Position numbers and translations under genes: made by a program. A stretch of DNA of 64,000 bases. Origin: Allium sativum. Its lineage: Eukaryota; Streptophyta; Magnoliopsida; Asparagales; Amaryllidaceae. Numbering within the stretch: the first letter of the stretch is position 1; every line of letters begins with the position of its first letter. Shown one piece after another: positions 1 to 11,697 of this stretch. Below the pieces are notes generated by a model that saw only the letters and a program-made list of their open reading frames with translations, searched no databases and had not been told where the DNA came from. The DNA is taken from assembly GCA_030737875.1 (NCBI GenBank), contig CM060910.1:247722427-247786426 (forward strand), in the 5' to 3' direction.

Positions 1-439
1 TGACCAGTTTTTGTTGATTTTAATCGACTGGAAATTGGCCATTTTTCCAACGGCCTCAGAATTCTACGAAACTAGTTTTGTTAGGACCGTATCGTCAATA
101 CGAAGCTAGAAAATATTTTTCTGGAATTTTTCTAGTTAGTATGTGACCCCGGTAATTTGAAATGTACGTTTAAAATTCAATATAGTGATTTAAATGTAAA
201 TTCAACGGAAACTGATTGTAACGATCAAATCAGCTTGCGATACATATCCCATTGTGTTCGGAATGGGGGTAAAACGCTATGGACCACAGGCGGTGGGCCT
301 CGTTTCGAGGTCGAAAATAAAAGTTTCTTTTTAGAATTAATTTAATAAATAAAATAATATATATATTTTTCTTTTAAAACCCTCACCCCCTTTTTTTCTC
401 TCTCCTTATTTTCGCTCAGATAAAAAAAAAAAAGAAACC

Positions 440-707
440 CCCGATGAACGCTCTGCCCTAGGCGCCGCCGACGCCCAAACTCCGCCACCCCTAGCATCGC
501 TCAGCGTCACCTCCGATCGTCTTCCCCCTCTCTCCTTCTCCCCCGTTCACCTCTCCTCCCTGTTCGAACCAAAATCACGACGCCCCATTTCGCGAGCCGC
601 CTCCTCGAAGCCAGCTCCGCCTGCCACCACCGGCGAACCCCGAGCGCCCACCCTCGAGCCGCCTCCCCTCCGACGAACTGCGGAAACCCCACCCTCTCTC
701 TGTAAGT
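440..707 (+). other. GC- and CT-rich leader-like block with splice-donor-like end
   Basis: A pyrimidine-rich, GC-rich island lies in otherwise AT-rich DNA and stops at GTAAGT (702-707), followed by T-rich sequence. This looks like a transcribed 5' untranslated region ending in a splice donor, inside the E LTR. No convincing reading frame is present; the open frame on the opposite strand is low-complexity Arg/Gly-rich sequence. Transcription and splicing are inferred from composition only. Confidence 0.35.
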
Positions 708-739
708 TTTTTATTTATTTTATTTTTATTTTATATAAA

Positions 740-1010
740 CAGAAAAAAACTGATTTTAAAAAGGATTAAATACTGTTTTTTTTAGGGTTTAAAATCTGAT
801 TTTAAAAAGGAAAAACTGATTTTTTTAAAAAGTTTAAAATCTGATTTTAAAAAGGAAAAAACTGATTTTTTTTTAAAGTTTAAATCTGATTTTTAAAAAA
901 AGGAAAAACTGATTTTTTAAAAAAGTTTAAATCTGATTTTAAAAAGGAAAAACTGATTTTTTATTAAAAGGAGAATTCTGATTTTAATTAGAAAAAAAAA
1001 CTGATTTTAT
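740..1010. repeat. Degenerate AT-rich tandem repeat
   Basis: The word CTGATTTTAAAAAGGAAAAA recurs several times with T-rich and A-rich spacers of variable length, at a spacing of roughly 55-60 bp. It is low-complexity expansion inside element E with no coding signal. Confidence 0.6.
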
Positions 1011-1437
1011 TTTGAACTTTAAAAAGAAAAAGATCAGATTTTTTTTTAGAATAGAAAAGATCATATTTTTAAAATAGAAAAGACGGAATTTTTATTAAGT
1101 AGAAGAAGTAAGACATGATTCTTATATTTTTAAAGCAATAAAAATATAATTTTTACATCATAGGAATATTAAAAATATAATCTTTATATTAAAAATATAA
1201 TCTTTATATATTGAATAGCGAAGTCAAAATTCGATTTTTATATATTGAATAACGAAGTAAAAATTCAATTTTTACATATGTAGAGAATACGGGCAACGAA
1301 AGCGACGAAAGGCGAGATTGGCGAAGATTTCTCTAAAGGAAGAGTCGTGGTATTGGATAGCTATTGGTGAGAATTTCTCACTCTTCCATTTCTTTTCCTA
1401 GCTATATATATATATGTGTTGAAATAAAAGTGAATTG

Positions 1438-1438
<1 letters not shown>

Positions 1439-1480
<42 letters not shown>
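1439..1480. repeat. (TA)n microsatellite
   Basis: An uninterrupted run of about 21 TA dinucleotides in element E. The adjoining open frame that reads Ile-Tyr repeats on the minus strand is produced by it and is not a gene. Confidence 0.95.
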
Positions 1481-1481
<1 letters not shown>

Positions 1482-1864
1482 GCCCCTCGTCCACAAACCA
1501 TGGACGATATTTATTGATTGAAGTTGTTGTGAAAATTGATTGATAGCGAATGGTTATTTGGGATTGTTTGTGATTGGTATTGGTTGATTGTGGTTGAAAA
1601 ATACCCATTTGTGGTTGTGAAAAATTTGGTTGAAACCACATAGGATTAGTTTGTGGAAATGAAATAAAAATATACATGCCACCTGCGTGCGAACTAGATG
1701 CATGATCCCCATTGTCAAAAACCGCGAGGTTTTAAGGTAGAGCGAGGAGCCGTACTAGGGACGGTCCCGGTTTTAACTACCCTGCCTTTATGCTGCCGAA
1801 ATTTTGAATAATATTCGAGTGTTTGAATTATTTTCATATTCTTAAACTATATTTATTCATTGAA

Positions 1865-2360
1865 TAGAAAACATTCATGTGTTGAATTGATATTCATTCG
1901 TTGATTAGAAATTCATGTGTTGAATGGTATTCATATTTTGAAATAAATTGTTTGATAATAAAAATCACATTTTTATCTATATATAGCAACTATAGAAAAC
2001 ATTCATGTGTTGAATTGATATTCATTCGTTGATTAGAAATTCATGTGTTGAATGGTATTCATATTTTGAAATAAATTGTTTGATAATAAAAATCACATTT
2101 TTATCTATATATAGAAACTATAGAAAACATTCATGTGTTGAATTGATATTCATTCGTTGATTAGAAATTCATGTGTTGAATGGTATTCATATTTTGAAAT
2201 AAATTGTTTGATAATAAAAATCACATTTTTATCTATATATAGAAACTATAGAAAACATTCATGTGTTGAATTGATATTCATTTGTTGATTAGAAATTCAT
2301 GTGTTGAATGGTATTCATATTTTAAAATAAATTGTTTGATAATAAAAATCACCTTTTATC
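1865..2360. repeat. 128-bp tandem repeat, four copies
   Basis: The phrase ACATTCATGTGTTGAATTG begins at 1871, 1999, 2127 and 2255, an exact 128-bp period. Copies carry only a few substitutions; the fourth decays after about 2330 and related fragments continue to about 2500. It lies inside element E. Array growth by replication slippage or unequal exchange is inferred. Confidence 0.95.
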
Positions 2361-3039
2361 GACTATATGAACTGTGTAAAATAATCTCGTTTTAAAAGAA
2401 ATTGTTTTATGATAAAAATCCTATTTTTATCACCTATATGAACTATATAGAAAAATAGTGTTTTGAAATGAATTGTTTTACAATAAAAATCACATTTTTA
2501 TTGTATGCATAAATCGTTGAAATGTGAAGTGTTAAAAATAGCCACTTGTTCAAAATAAACATATATGAGTTGAAATATTCATTAATTAACTTATGAAATG
2601 ATTTGCACCTATTTATGTAACATTAGAATGAATGGTGTTTTTAAACCAAATGGAAATCAAATATGAAGTTGAATAGAAAATGATAAATGATAAGAACTGT
2701 ATATATATGTACATGCATATTCATTGAACAGGTTATAGAAAAGGGGCTAGAGAAGAGGAATAAAATTTTGTGCCCGACAAATAGGTACACATTTACTGTT
2801 TTGTTTGGGTGATGATTTTATGAGCTTGTTGGCTAGCCGCTTGGCTTTTTTCTTTTTCTTTTTGAGATTAGAAGGACCAGGAAAGTTATTTGCGATTTCC
2901 CGATGCTCCCGGTGCAGGGGAGGTTATGGCGAAATTTTCCAAAATTTTAAGGTGTTAGTGAAATTTTTTAAAATGAAAACGATATTGAAATCATTGAATG
3001 AACGATATTTATATAAATATAAATAAAATTAAAACGAAA

Positions 3040-3490
3040 CGAAGCCGTGCAGTTCGTATTTTGAAACCGTGATTTCAAACAACTAGTACGGGGAATCCGA
3101 CCATTGGATTTTTCCGAAACCTCAACCGTCGGGTTCGCCTTGGAATAATCTTTCCAACGGCACCAACCTTGTAAAAATCCAACGGTTTGATTGTCTGGAA
3201 TGTTTAATTCAAATCTGAAGAAAAACAGCGCCAGAAGCGATTATATTTATATATATATAAGTATAATTATATATTTAATCGAATAACGACGCTGAAGTTC
3301 GTATTTTGAAATCGAAACTTCAAACGATTGTACCGGGAGATCCGACCGTCGGATTTTCCCGAAACTGGAACCGTTGGATTCGTTTTGAAAAGACCTTTCT
3401 AATGATGTAAATTTTGTGAAGATCCAACAGTTAGATTTTCAGATATGTGTAAATCAAATCTGAAGAAAAACAGCGCCACGGCCGCTTTAT
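3040..3490. repeat. Diverged two-copy tandem duplication (~245 bp spacing)
   Basis: Two blocks (about 3042-3240 and 3290-3480) share the order: GTTCGTATTTTGAAA, a TTTCAAAC-type word, GATCCGACC/ATCCGACC, a CCGTCGGATT-like word, ATCCAACGG-like text, and AATCTGAAGAAAAACAGCGC. They differ at many positions, so the duplication is old. The stretch 3490-5257 holds no feature I can name and is taken as more of the same LTR. Confidence 0.75.
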
Positions 3491-5257
3491 GGCCCGAAGC
3501 GTCGTTTTGAATAAATTAGCTATTTTAAAATAAATAAAAATAGCGATAAATAGTTATAAAATATCATAAGCGATATGGAATGGAAATAAACTGAATTTGC
3601 TCGATTTATGTGGCTTTTGATGGTTGAATGTGTTTGGTGTGAAAATTACATTAAAGAACAAGATCGGCGTTGTCGAATAATTTAACCATTGAAGTAAATT
3701 GATTTGAAATTCTAAATATACGTGAATTATTTGAGAAGTCCGAGTTAATTCTCATTTCAAATAATTGACCGACGATTGAAAGTCGAAGATGAAGACGATG
3801 GTCGAAGACCAGAGATCTTCACCTCGTTTGGATGGTAACCGAGGTCCTGATTGGGAGGCATCCCGAAATATGGATAATGAGTGGTGATCGTTCAGACGTA
3901 CGTGTTGATCGAAGGGTTTGCGAGGTATTTAGTGCCTCCGGTTTCGTTCAGACCCAGAACGGACTTGTAAATGGACTGTGTGTCTGACATTGGATTAATT
4001 CTGTGTGGCATGCTAAGATGCAGAGATCAGGGCTTCTGTTGAAAAGTAAAGTCTTGTGGTGATGATCAAAGCACCGCCTGTGTGGCGTAGCTTTGTGTAT
4101 AACGTAAATTCGCGAGCCTCACACCCCGGTATGAACCTAAAACGGGAGAAGGACCTCAGGGAGGGCATGCGTTTCTTTCTAGCTAGGGTGGTGTCAGTGA
4201 CCTACCAGCCCTGACATTTATATACTTTTCACCTATGTGGTTGTTGCTGTTGCGAGGCGCCTCGGTTGGATCGGACGATCCGGGTCCGATGGAGTCATTC
4301 GTTGGCTCGTTTGCGCCCCAAAGGGCGGGGAGACGTATTGTTCAGGTATAATAATCCACATCGGTGGACCGGCCCTGACGATCTAGGGGGAAGTTGCAGC
4401 TGTTCCTGAGACATGGTAGGCTAGATTGTCTCGAATTCGGTAAGGACTATCTTTTGCCTTGGTTCATGACGGAAATCCAATTTCCAAATACGACAGAGTG
4501 CGGTTTTGATTGTATATATATATGGCGACATGATATATGGTACCCATGTCGTCTATGATTGATAGTTATGATTTGAAATTGTTTTCAAAACATATTAACA
4601 CTAGCAATAATATCAAATGCCTTTGTTTTATTCGTATCAATCATATTTTGGCCATTATAAGGTAAAACTCTATCCTCCGGTTTGCGTTTGCATTGTGTGA
4701 TGGCAACTGAGTCTTATAATGGTTTCATTTTTATAAAAAGCATAGCGATGTTTAAAAGAAAGATTTGTTGTAAAGCACTGGCAATCCAATGGAGTAAACC
4801 CGTTCCACGAAGGTGGCGTGGTCCTGTGATTAGCCAAATTATATATGTGTTGAGTAGATTTCTCATACCAGTCCCATGACTGACTCATAGTTTGTTTCAC
4901 TTTCAAACTCGGGTGCCCCTTTTTCTACACGGGCAGCCTTGTATTCAGGTTTAGCTGGTTCTTTCTGGATAGCTGGAGCTGAAGATGGATTTTATCATTT
5001 ATTTCTTTTTATGCTGTTCAGCTCCTATTGTACATATTTTGTTTATTTCCGCTGTAGACATTTATGTATAGCTGAACTGTATTTGTACTAAGTAAGATCC
5101 TGTATACTGTGTAACTCTGATGATTACTTTTATCCAGTATATTCTATTGTTCATTTTCTGGTGTATTTATTTAATTTTGTTCTGCTATTATCTGTTTCTG
5201 TGTTATATTCCAAAGATAACCCTTGTTTCCGTCGGAACGGGATTTCGGGTCGTCTCA

Positions 5258-7477
5258 ACCTCATTTTTCTGGTTTTCTCACACAAAAATCAATGGAGGCC
5301 TAAATGTTGTCGGTTCCCGGACTGAATCAAATCCTCTTCTTCTTCTGCAATCAAAGTTAGAGATTCAAGTGTAGATCTGTTCTTCTTCTACCTTTCTAGA
5401 TCCAAACGTTGTGAGTTTCAAGTTGCTTTTAGATTTAAATAAATAAAAAGTAAACATGATAGGATTGTAATTTGGATCTATGCATGTTAATCCTTGAATC
5501 ATTACAGATCTGTAATAATTTGTGAACCTGTGATATTTTGGCATACTATGACTTGGATCTTAACCTTTATCATGTTAGATCTATCATTGATTCACTAGTC
5601 AGATCACCTTATACATATCATGTTTGTGGATTAATTGGATTAGTTATCATCTGGACATCTAAATTGTTATTCAGATCTTATCATGCCTATTATGACGTCC
5701 CTGCTATGTTATAAACAGTTCTATTATCTTATGTTCATTAGATCTTTTCTCATATGCCCATCTTATCACTTTGCCACTATATGTTTATGTCAATTTCGCT
5801 AGTATAAACATCTCTGTCACCTTCCCTTTATCTTTCCCTTTTATATTTATGTAGCCATGCTACTTTCGAGCCCAGGCATGCCATTGAAATATGCGAACGC
5901 ATTAAACGGGGAATGAGGGGAAAAAAATTGAAATTGGGCATAACTTGTAAATTAGAGATTTGGGGTATAATTGGTAAATGGAGAATTTGGCACAACTTGA
6001 ATAATGTTTATGTATATGAAATGAGACATATAATTCAATATGAACATAATTGGGAAAAGGGGCATGAACACCTGTAACGACATAGGTAAAAATTGGCTAA
6101 TAATGAAATGCCTAGGATTACAGTAATTAGAAATTGTAACTGCGCCTAGACACGACGTAAGATTATGTTTGTGGTGGAAGCCTGCTCGAAACCGCTTGGC
6201 TCATCCAGCGACCACAAGCGGTGAATCTAATGCAAGGAGTCCAGATGCACAAATACGAGATGTGCTAAGACACGAGGTTAAGCCCGATTTATGGAATAAG
6301 TCTTCTCGGACCCGCCCAGCATGTCCAGCATCCACTAATCGTAGGCTTAACGTGGGAGGTCTGGCATAAGATAACAAAAAATGAATATATGGTAATAATG
6401 TTGGATACATAACCTAGTTGAATCCATAGGGATTGTATGAACATGAATAGGGGTTAAGTAAACTTGGTTGAAACAGTAGGTGGGTTAAGTAAATCTAAAG
6501 GGGGCGGTGGGTAATATTTATATATAGGCCCACAAAACTTAGCCTAAGGGGGTTGTGTAATTAAAGACACCATTAGGTATACATAACTTGAGGAAATCCT
6601 AGTGGGGATATAAGACTAGGGGAGTGAGCTTGTATCATCTTGTGTGGAGGGGGACCCGTTTCAGTCAGTAACCCATATAACGATATCGAACGAGTACTCC
6701 GTCCTGGCTCGGAGTAGGGGCACGCTTACAGGGATGATTGTAAGAGATCCAAACGTGGGGAACAGTGTGGGCAGCGCAAACCGACTGGGGACATGTGTGT
6801 GCATGGGCCGAGCAGAAGGGAATAAGAGGACCGTGATACCAGTAGATATGGTTGTGCACATCCACGAAGGGTTACCACTTTAGGAAATGATACCTCCTAC
6901 TGTGGGGCCGACACAGGGTATCGATCGATTAGGATAGTTAAGGTACGTCTAGACTTTGGTAAAAAGTTTAGAAGCCTGATTGGTTGGGTTGCCTGTGGGT
7001 TGTATGCGGTTAAAACCTCTCACCAGAAGTACGCCTAAGTCTACCATCTTTTAGTTCTTGGGATCATCTCATTCTAGTTATACTAATATTAGTGAAGAGA
7101 ATAAGAGTAATCATTAGAGAAGCGTATATAACCTATCATATTTACCTTGTCATACCTACCTTTTATGGTGTTATCTTTCTTATCCACTTTATATGTCTGT
7201 CACGTTACTTTTACTCATTTACTTGCTAAAAGTAACTGGACTCGCCAGACTTTATGTCTGACCCTTTTTGTTTCCTCTTCTTTCTTCTGTTTCCCCCCAG
7301 TACTCAGGGTGGGAATACTCAAGCTTGATCAGGATTCTGCTGTCATTTTGCTGGAGCTGCTTAGACGTATTGCTTAAGCTCCTTTCTTTGCTACTATTGC
7401 TATGTTTTTATTTTGGGATTATGCTTCTTTTATTTTGTACTCTAATGTTTAAGTGCAAGATAGGAATTTTATGATGT
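5258..7477 (+). mobile_element. Element C: interrupted 5' LTR, left remnant
   Basis: This stretch aligns throughout with 60756-62975 of C's 3' LTR, with scattered substitutions and small indels. It lacks the first ~390 bp of the LTR, which lie left of element E and outside the window. It is cut at 7477 by element B. A diverged internal duplication is visible (about 6168-6250 against 6290-6368; both copies carry an ACCGC/CCGCC then CATCCAGC or TGTCCAGC pattern). Short open frames here are conserved between the two LTRs only because LTRs are copied from one another, so I do not call genes. Confidence 0.9.
7473..7477. repeat. Target-site duplication of element B (GATGT)
   Basis: GATGT lies directly before B's 5' LTR (7473-7477) and again directly after B's 3' LTR (55069-55073). 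The uninterrupted form of the site is in C's 3' LTR near 62972 (TTATGATGTAATGG). Confidence 0.95.
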
Positions 7478-8059
7478 TGTAACGACCCGTATTCTACGTA
7501 TCAAAGGATCGTAGGATATTTATTTCATTTTCATACGAAGTCGTATGGTCGTGTAACTTTGGGGAAACGACTATTGTGGTCATTTCCAATGTTCACTATT
7601 TTTGCCGATTTTTAAATGACCGTTTTGCCCCTAGCAAATCTTGTTTTGCCCATAATTTTTGATTGGTAAGGAGTTTTGACCTAAAACCACTTCCATTAGA
7701 TTTGGATGATGGTTTACCTTTCCATAGAGTGGTCAGACTGATCAAACGGACTTACCGTTTAGGAGATATGGCTGAAATAAGGTTTAGAAGGTGAAAAACA
7801 GCTTAATCGGGCCTAATTAGGGTGATTAACAGCTATGCCCACAACCAATTTCGGGATTAGGCTTATGGGGAGGCTGAAATCATTTAGGAAACGATTCTAT
7901 TTCATTTTCTCAGCCGCAAAAACCTTTCTCTAACCCTAGCAATGGCCTCCACCTTCTAAAATCATCCCAAATCACCTTCTAATCACTAATTAAGAAGATC
8001 TACATCAAATCAAGGCAAATCGACACCAAGTTAGAGTGGGAGCTGCTGTGTTGCATAGG
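7478..8059 (+). mobile_element. Element B: 5' LTR, left part (split by array A)
   Basis: It begins TGTAACGACCCGTATTCTAC, the same as B's 3' LTR at 52494, and follows it up to the A insertion point. Together with 34537-36536 it makes a 2,582-bp LTR, against 2,575 bp for the 3' copy. B as a whole spans 7478-55068, of which about 37.7 kb is later insertions. Confidence 0.97.
8055..8059. repeat. Target-site duplication of the whole tandem array A (ATAGG)
   Basis: ATAGG is found immediately before LTR1 (8055-8059) and immediately after LTR8 (34532-34536). The unoccupied site is present as ATAGG at 53075-53079 in B's 3' LTR, where left and right flanks are joined. No such duplication separates the internal units. 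Confidence 0.95.
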
Positions 8060-9077
8060 TGTTGACCTACTTTATAGTCAAAGCTATAACACATGAAATC
8101 TCTGGTTAACAATACGCACAAATATGGGGAATATCGTCAGAAGACATGGAGCGATTTGGTTGAAGTCGCATCACAGACAAAGAATGGCCCGAAACTCCTA
8201 TCATACGATCTCTTTTGGGACCGAAAATAGCAATTGCGGAGCTGAGCTTTGTAATTCTTGAAGCTCTCTGAATCAGCTTCGAATCGAGCTTTCGTTTGGC
8301 TAAAACGGACTTACGGTTTGAAAGTTACGCCCGTTTCCGTGAACGCATGCAGAACCGCAATCTTGGATTTTGGGAATTGGCTTGACCTACGGCTCGGTTC
8401 GGAACAAGGAGAATCCAACCCGTTTCATATCAACCTCTCAGGAGAGCACAATGTCTTCGGCTCGAAGACTTCGCCCCTGTTCGGATCAGAGAACCGATCT
8501 GATCCCCCTTTACCTTCTGCTGCACAACTGTTTTGACCGCTTCTTAAGGAGTAACCGCTCCTACTAATGCGGATCAGACTCCACTTGGCACTCCGCAATC
8601 ATGGACCACTACTCCACTTACTTCCGAGATCACCTCGGTGCTCACCACATGGCACACCCGATCTGAATCGCTCATGAGCTCCTCTACGCCTATAAATACT
8701 CCACTACATGGCCATTTGAAAGGACTTTTGGCACTCGTTCTTTAAAGCATCCACCATTGCTACGAGATAAGAACTTCGTGCTTCTCAAACAAGATCAACA
8801 CAAGGATTTCATGTATAAATTCATTCTCCTTTCTCTACTTCTTCATAAAATACATGGACGTTGTATGTTAGTGAGTCTTACGGATTGTAAGACAACATTG
8901 TACTTGTATCTTTCTCAGGACTTAAGAAACTATAAAGTGGACATAGGCTTGATTTGAGCCAAACCACTATAAAAACCTCGCGTGTCTCCTATTATTTACT
9001 GCTTTTTCTGCATTTTTTCTGTGATTGTGAGAATTTCACACTGCATTTGGGTGTTAGGCCCAGATTTTGGTCTAACA
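8060..9077 (+). repeat. Array A LTR1
   Basis: 1,018 bp, TGTTGACC...TCTAACA. TATAAATA lies at 8691-8698. The G-box position found in LTR2, 3 and 8 reads CACATG here. It is the outer left LTR, next to TSD ATAGG. Confidence 0.97.
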
Positions 9078-9159
9078 TTTTGGCACGCCCGGAAGGGGGC
9101 ACACGATATTACTTCAATTTCCAGCCTGAAAGGAATCGAATTGCTCGACTATTGGATCA

Positions 9160-10920
9160 ATGGTCAAACGAAAGAAAGACGGAACCTTCTCTCGTGTTGA
9201 GGATGCTGGCATTGAAGGCAAAAGGAATGAGGCGATCCAGGAGGCTTTCCTCCCATGAAAATCTATCAGCATACTTAACCAGAGACGAAATGGATGGCGT
9301 TCTTGCCGAATTGAGAATTCAGATGGCAAGGCAAGATGATGTCCTCCACAAACAATAAGAAATGATGGATGAGTTCTTTGCTAGAATGAATGGAAGGCCA
9401 AGAAACAATGCACAACTCGCTGGAAACGGCACGGAAATAGCTGCAGCGGGAATAATGAACCGGATCGGTTCGGATCGGATCCGAACCGGAGGCCAAAATC
9501 TGAATCCAACGTAGATGGAAATGGGGGGCATTCCCCACTAGGTCGGTTTGGACCCGATCTGAACTGCAACCCTACATGAGCTTGGGGGCGGCAGCCTCAC
9601 CTCTGGAAATCAAGGCTTCGCTCGGGTTCGACCTACATCCGCTCTGGTTTGAATGGACACCCAGGCACTAGCTTTAGCTCAACAACAACCCAATGTGGTA
9701 CGGAGCAGAGAGCCAGAACTGGGTCGATTCGACCTCTCCAACCTACAGGCAACCGATCCGAACCAGACGACATTCCAAACACCTTATGCACTTCCGAACT
9801 CTTCTGAACTTAACGCTGGGGTCACCAGCTCTGACCTTAGCAGCTTACAACAGTCTTTGAAGGCGATCGGCTCGTTAACCTCATTGAACGCCTCTCGAGA
9901 GGCCGCACATATCAGAATGACATGGATGATGTCAACCACAATCCATTCACACAAGAGATCAGGAATTCTCGCAATCCCCCGGATTTCAAACATCCAGTTC
10001 TGGAATCTTATAACGGCAGGACGGATCCTACCATGCACCTGATGCGCTACATACGACATATGGAAGTTCAATCAGCATCGGAAAATGTCATGGCTAAATG
10101 TTTTCCCCTCTTTCTGACCGACACAGCTGCTATGTGGATTCGGCAGCTGGAATCTGAATCGATCAACAGTTGGAACATGTTGGTCGCTCGCTTTATTGAA
10201 CAGTTTCGGGTCCACGGCGCTCGACCCAAGAATGTAATGTCACTCACTACAATTAAGCAGAGGGCCAGAGAAACTATGCGCTCATTTTTGGAACGGTTCA
10301 ACATTGCAGCAGCATCAGTTGATCGACCTGAGCCATCTATGGTATTGATGGCGGCAGTATCCGGCGTTTTGGACAACTTGGAGTTCAAAAAATCCTTGTA
10401 CCGAGACCCACCACGGAATCTCAGTGAATTATACCCTGAATTGGATCAATTTCTTCGTAAAGAAGATGCAACATCCGAAAAGAAAATTCTCAATGTCAAC
10501 ATGCTCAAAGACGGAGAACCGTCTGATTCTGGAAAAGGCAAAGGGAAAGCTGCTGTCAAGAATGACCGCAACACTCAGCCCCGGAGAGGGCCCAGATATG
10601 AAAAGTACACCAAACTCAATTCGAACTTGACTGACATCTACATGAACACAAACAGTGACGTCTCCTATCCAAAGCCTCCCAGAAGGGAGCCATCGCAAAG
10701 AGAACGCAATTCTGGAAAATACTGCGTATTTCATGGTACGGACGGTCATGACATAAATGACTGTAGGCACTTACGAGACTTGATTGAGGAACAGGTTACA
10801 CCTGGAGAGCTACCCGAGTATGTGAAACAACCTATAGCGTCTGCACCCGCACTGCCACCACTTACTCCCCGGAGAGGGAATGGCCCTGGGTCGAGCTCAC
10901 GTAGGCTCATCATCAACTGA
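9160..10920 (+). pseudogene. Array A unit 1 gag (Tat/Ogre-type), damaged 5' half, open 3' half
   Basis: Gag is the structural protein that packages the retrotransposon RNA in the cytoplasm. Start is at the ATG at 9160, the place used in every unit (MVKRKKD). Full length is 586 codons. The N-terminal part has a coiled-coil-like heptad stretch (about residues 40-75) and a Gln/Pro-rich linker. The gag core (MWIRQLES at about 10132) and a CX2HX4HX4C zinc knuckle (10723-10764) follow. An extra T near 9248 and a missing base near 9852 shift and restore the frame; stops lie at 9356 (TAA), 9514 (TAG) and 9647 (TGA). The stretch 9922-10920 stays open for 332 codons and is the best-preserved gag here. 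No pol follows. The knuckle reads GTDGHDIND, shared only with unit 4. Confidence 0.85.
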
Positions 10921-11123
10921 TCTGGATTGGATCACTCTGCATTTTCAGCATTTTTTAGGATTTAAGACATGTCTCTTTGCTTTCTTTAGGTTTTCCGATT
11001 GGCTAAATTGGAGTACACAAGTTCGAGGTTAGGATTTAGCTCCAAAGCATGCTTTGCACCCGATGACAAACCAATCAGGATTTGGTTTGGTTTTGTACTT
11101 TGAATTGAATAAGGAAGGACTTT

Positions 11124-11609
11124 CCGAACATGGATTTTGTTTGGTGAATTTAATTGTCTTGTCAATTTGTGGCAGGATTCTCAATCTCAATTAAAGCATG
11201 GCTTATACTTATCTCGGACCCCTAGGCATGGATTATGCCTAGGGACAGACTGTCTTGTCAGGTTTTGGAAAGTACAGCTCTATCCTGACATGAGTATGGA
11301 TTGTACTCACTAGGATGCTTAAGTATGAATTATACTCAGGAATGACGAACGATCTTGTCAGGATCGGGCTGAGGAACTCAATAAAACTCGAGTATGGCTT
11401 ATGCTCAGTTTGAACTTCCTGGTATGGCTTATACCCGGAAGGTTAGGTCCCTCGCCAGGTTTTAGCAGTATGATTCGAACGTCCCTTGAGTATGGTTTAT
11501 GCTGAAACAAACGCCCAAGCATGGTTTATGCTCGAAAGTGTAATCAGTCTAGTAAGGTTTTGACATGCCTATTTGCTTTCTTTTCTTCGCAGGTATGGAT
11601 TATACTTGC
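11124..11609 (+). other. Unit 1 hairpin array (10 stem-loops, GGNTT loops)
   Basis: Ten inverted repeats lie between gag and LTR2: 11124-11144, 11194-11210, 11220-11244, 11291-11309, 11321-11337, 11390-11406, 11415-11441, 11488-11504, 11518-11532 and 11589-11609. Each has arms of 5-11 nt around a 5-nt loop GGATT, GGCTT, GGTTT or GAATT. Best examples: arms CCCTAGGCAT and ATGCCTAGGG (10 perfect pairs), CTTCCTGGTAT and ATACCCGGAAG (11 pairs with one G-U), GCAGGTAT and ATACTTGC (8 pairs). Inner pairs next to the loop are always AT-rich (AT...AT) but outer stem sequence differs in each hairpin while remaining paired. A separate perfect palindrome, CAAAGCATGCTTTG, is at 11043-11056. Function is unknown; RNA packaging, dimerisation or a 3' processing role are possibilities. 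Confidence 0.8.
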
Positions 11610-11697
11610 AGCTGGCAGGCCCGGCATGGCCTTGGACTTCTTGGATTATCCAGAACACATCTTCCATCGTTCAGCAAGATATGTTCTGGGGGCAAAA

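Larger units (their letters stand above)
1..5257 (+). mobile_element. Element E: LTR-like retrotransposon end inserted in C's 5' LTR, truncated by the window
   Basis: From 5258 the sequence matches C's 3' LTR from about 60756 onward, but everything upstream is unrelated, so an insertion ends at 5257. Its last bases are TCTCA, and the following ACCTC resembles the GCCTC at the same place in the 3' LTR, as expected of a 5-bp target duplication. No gag or pol is recognisable in 5.26 kb. The content (CT-rich leader, low-complexity AT blocks, internal duplications) suits a giant LTR of a Tekay/Del-like element. That family call is inference. The left end and partner LTR are outside the window, so a solo LTR is equally possible. 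Confidence 0.5.

Noticed and set aside
2805..3026. Short plus-strand open frame in element E
   Set aside because: 73 codons with a Phe-rich run and AT-rich tail, no domain and no neighbouring gene signal.
5120..5374. 84-codon hydrophobic open frame spanning the E/C junction
   Set aside because: It crosses an insertion boundary, so it cannot be an ancestral gene; the hydrophobicity comes from T-rich DNA.
8966..8975. Second TATA-like word (TATAAAAA) near the end of the array LTRs
   Set aside because: It lies only about 110 bp before the LTR end. The TATAAATA paired with the G-box at constant spacing is the better promoter candidate, though a minor start here cannot be excluded.
11124..11609. 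Hairpins as integron attC sites, tRNA-like genes or transcription terminators
   Set aside because: No integrase recognition features, no cloverleaf, and no following T tract of terminator type; the setting is a plant retrotransposon 3' region.
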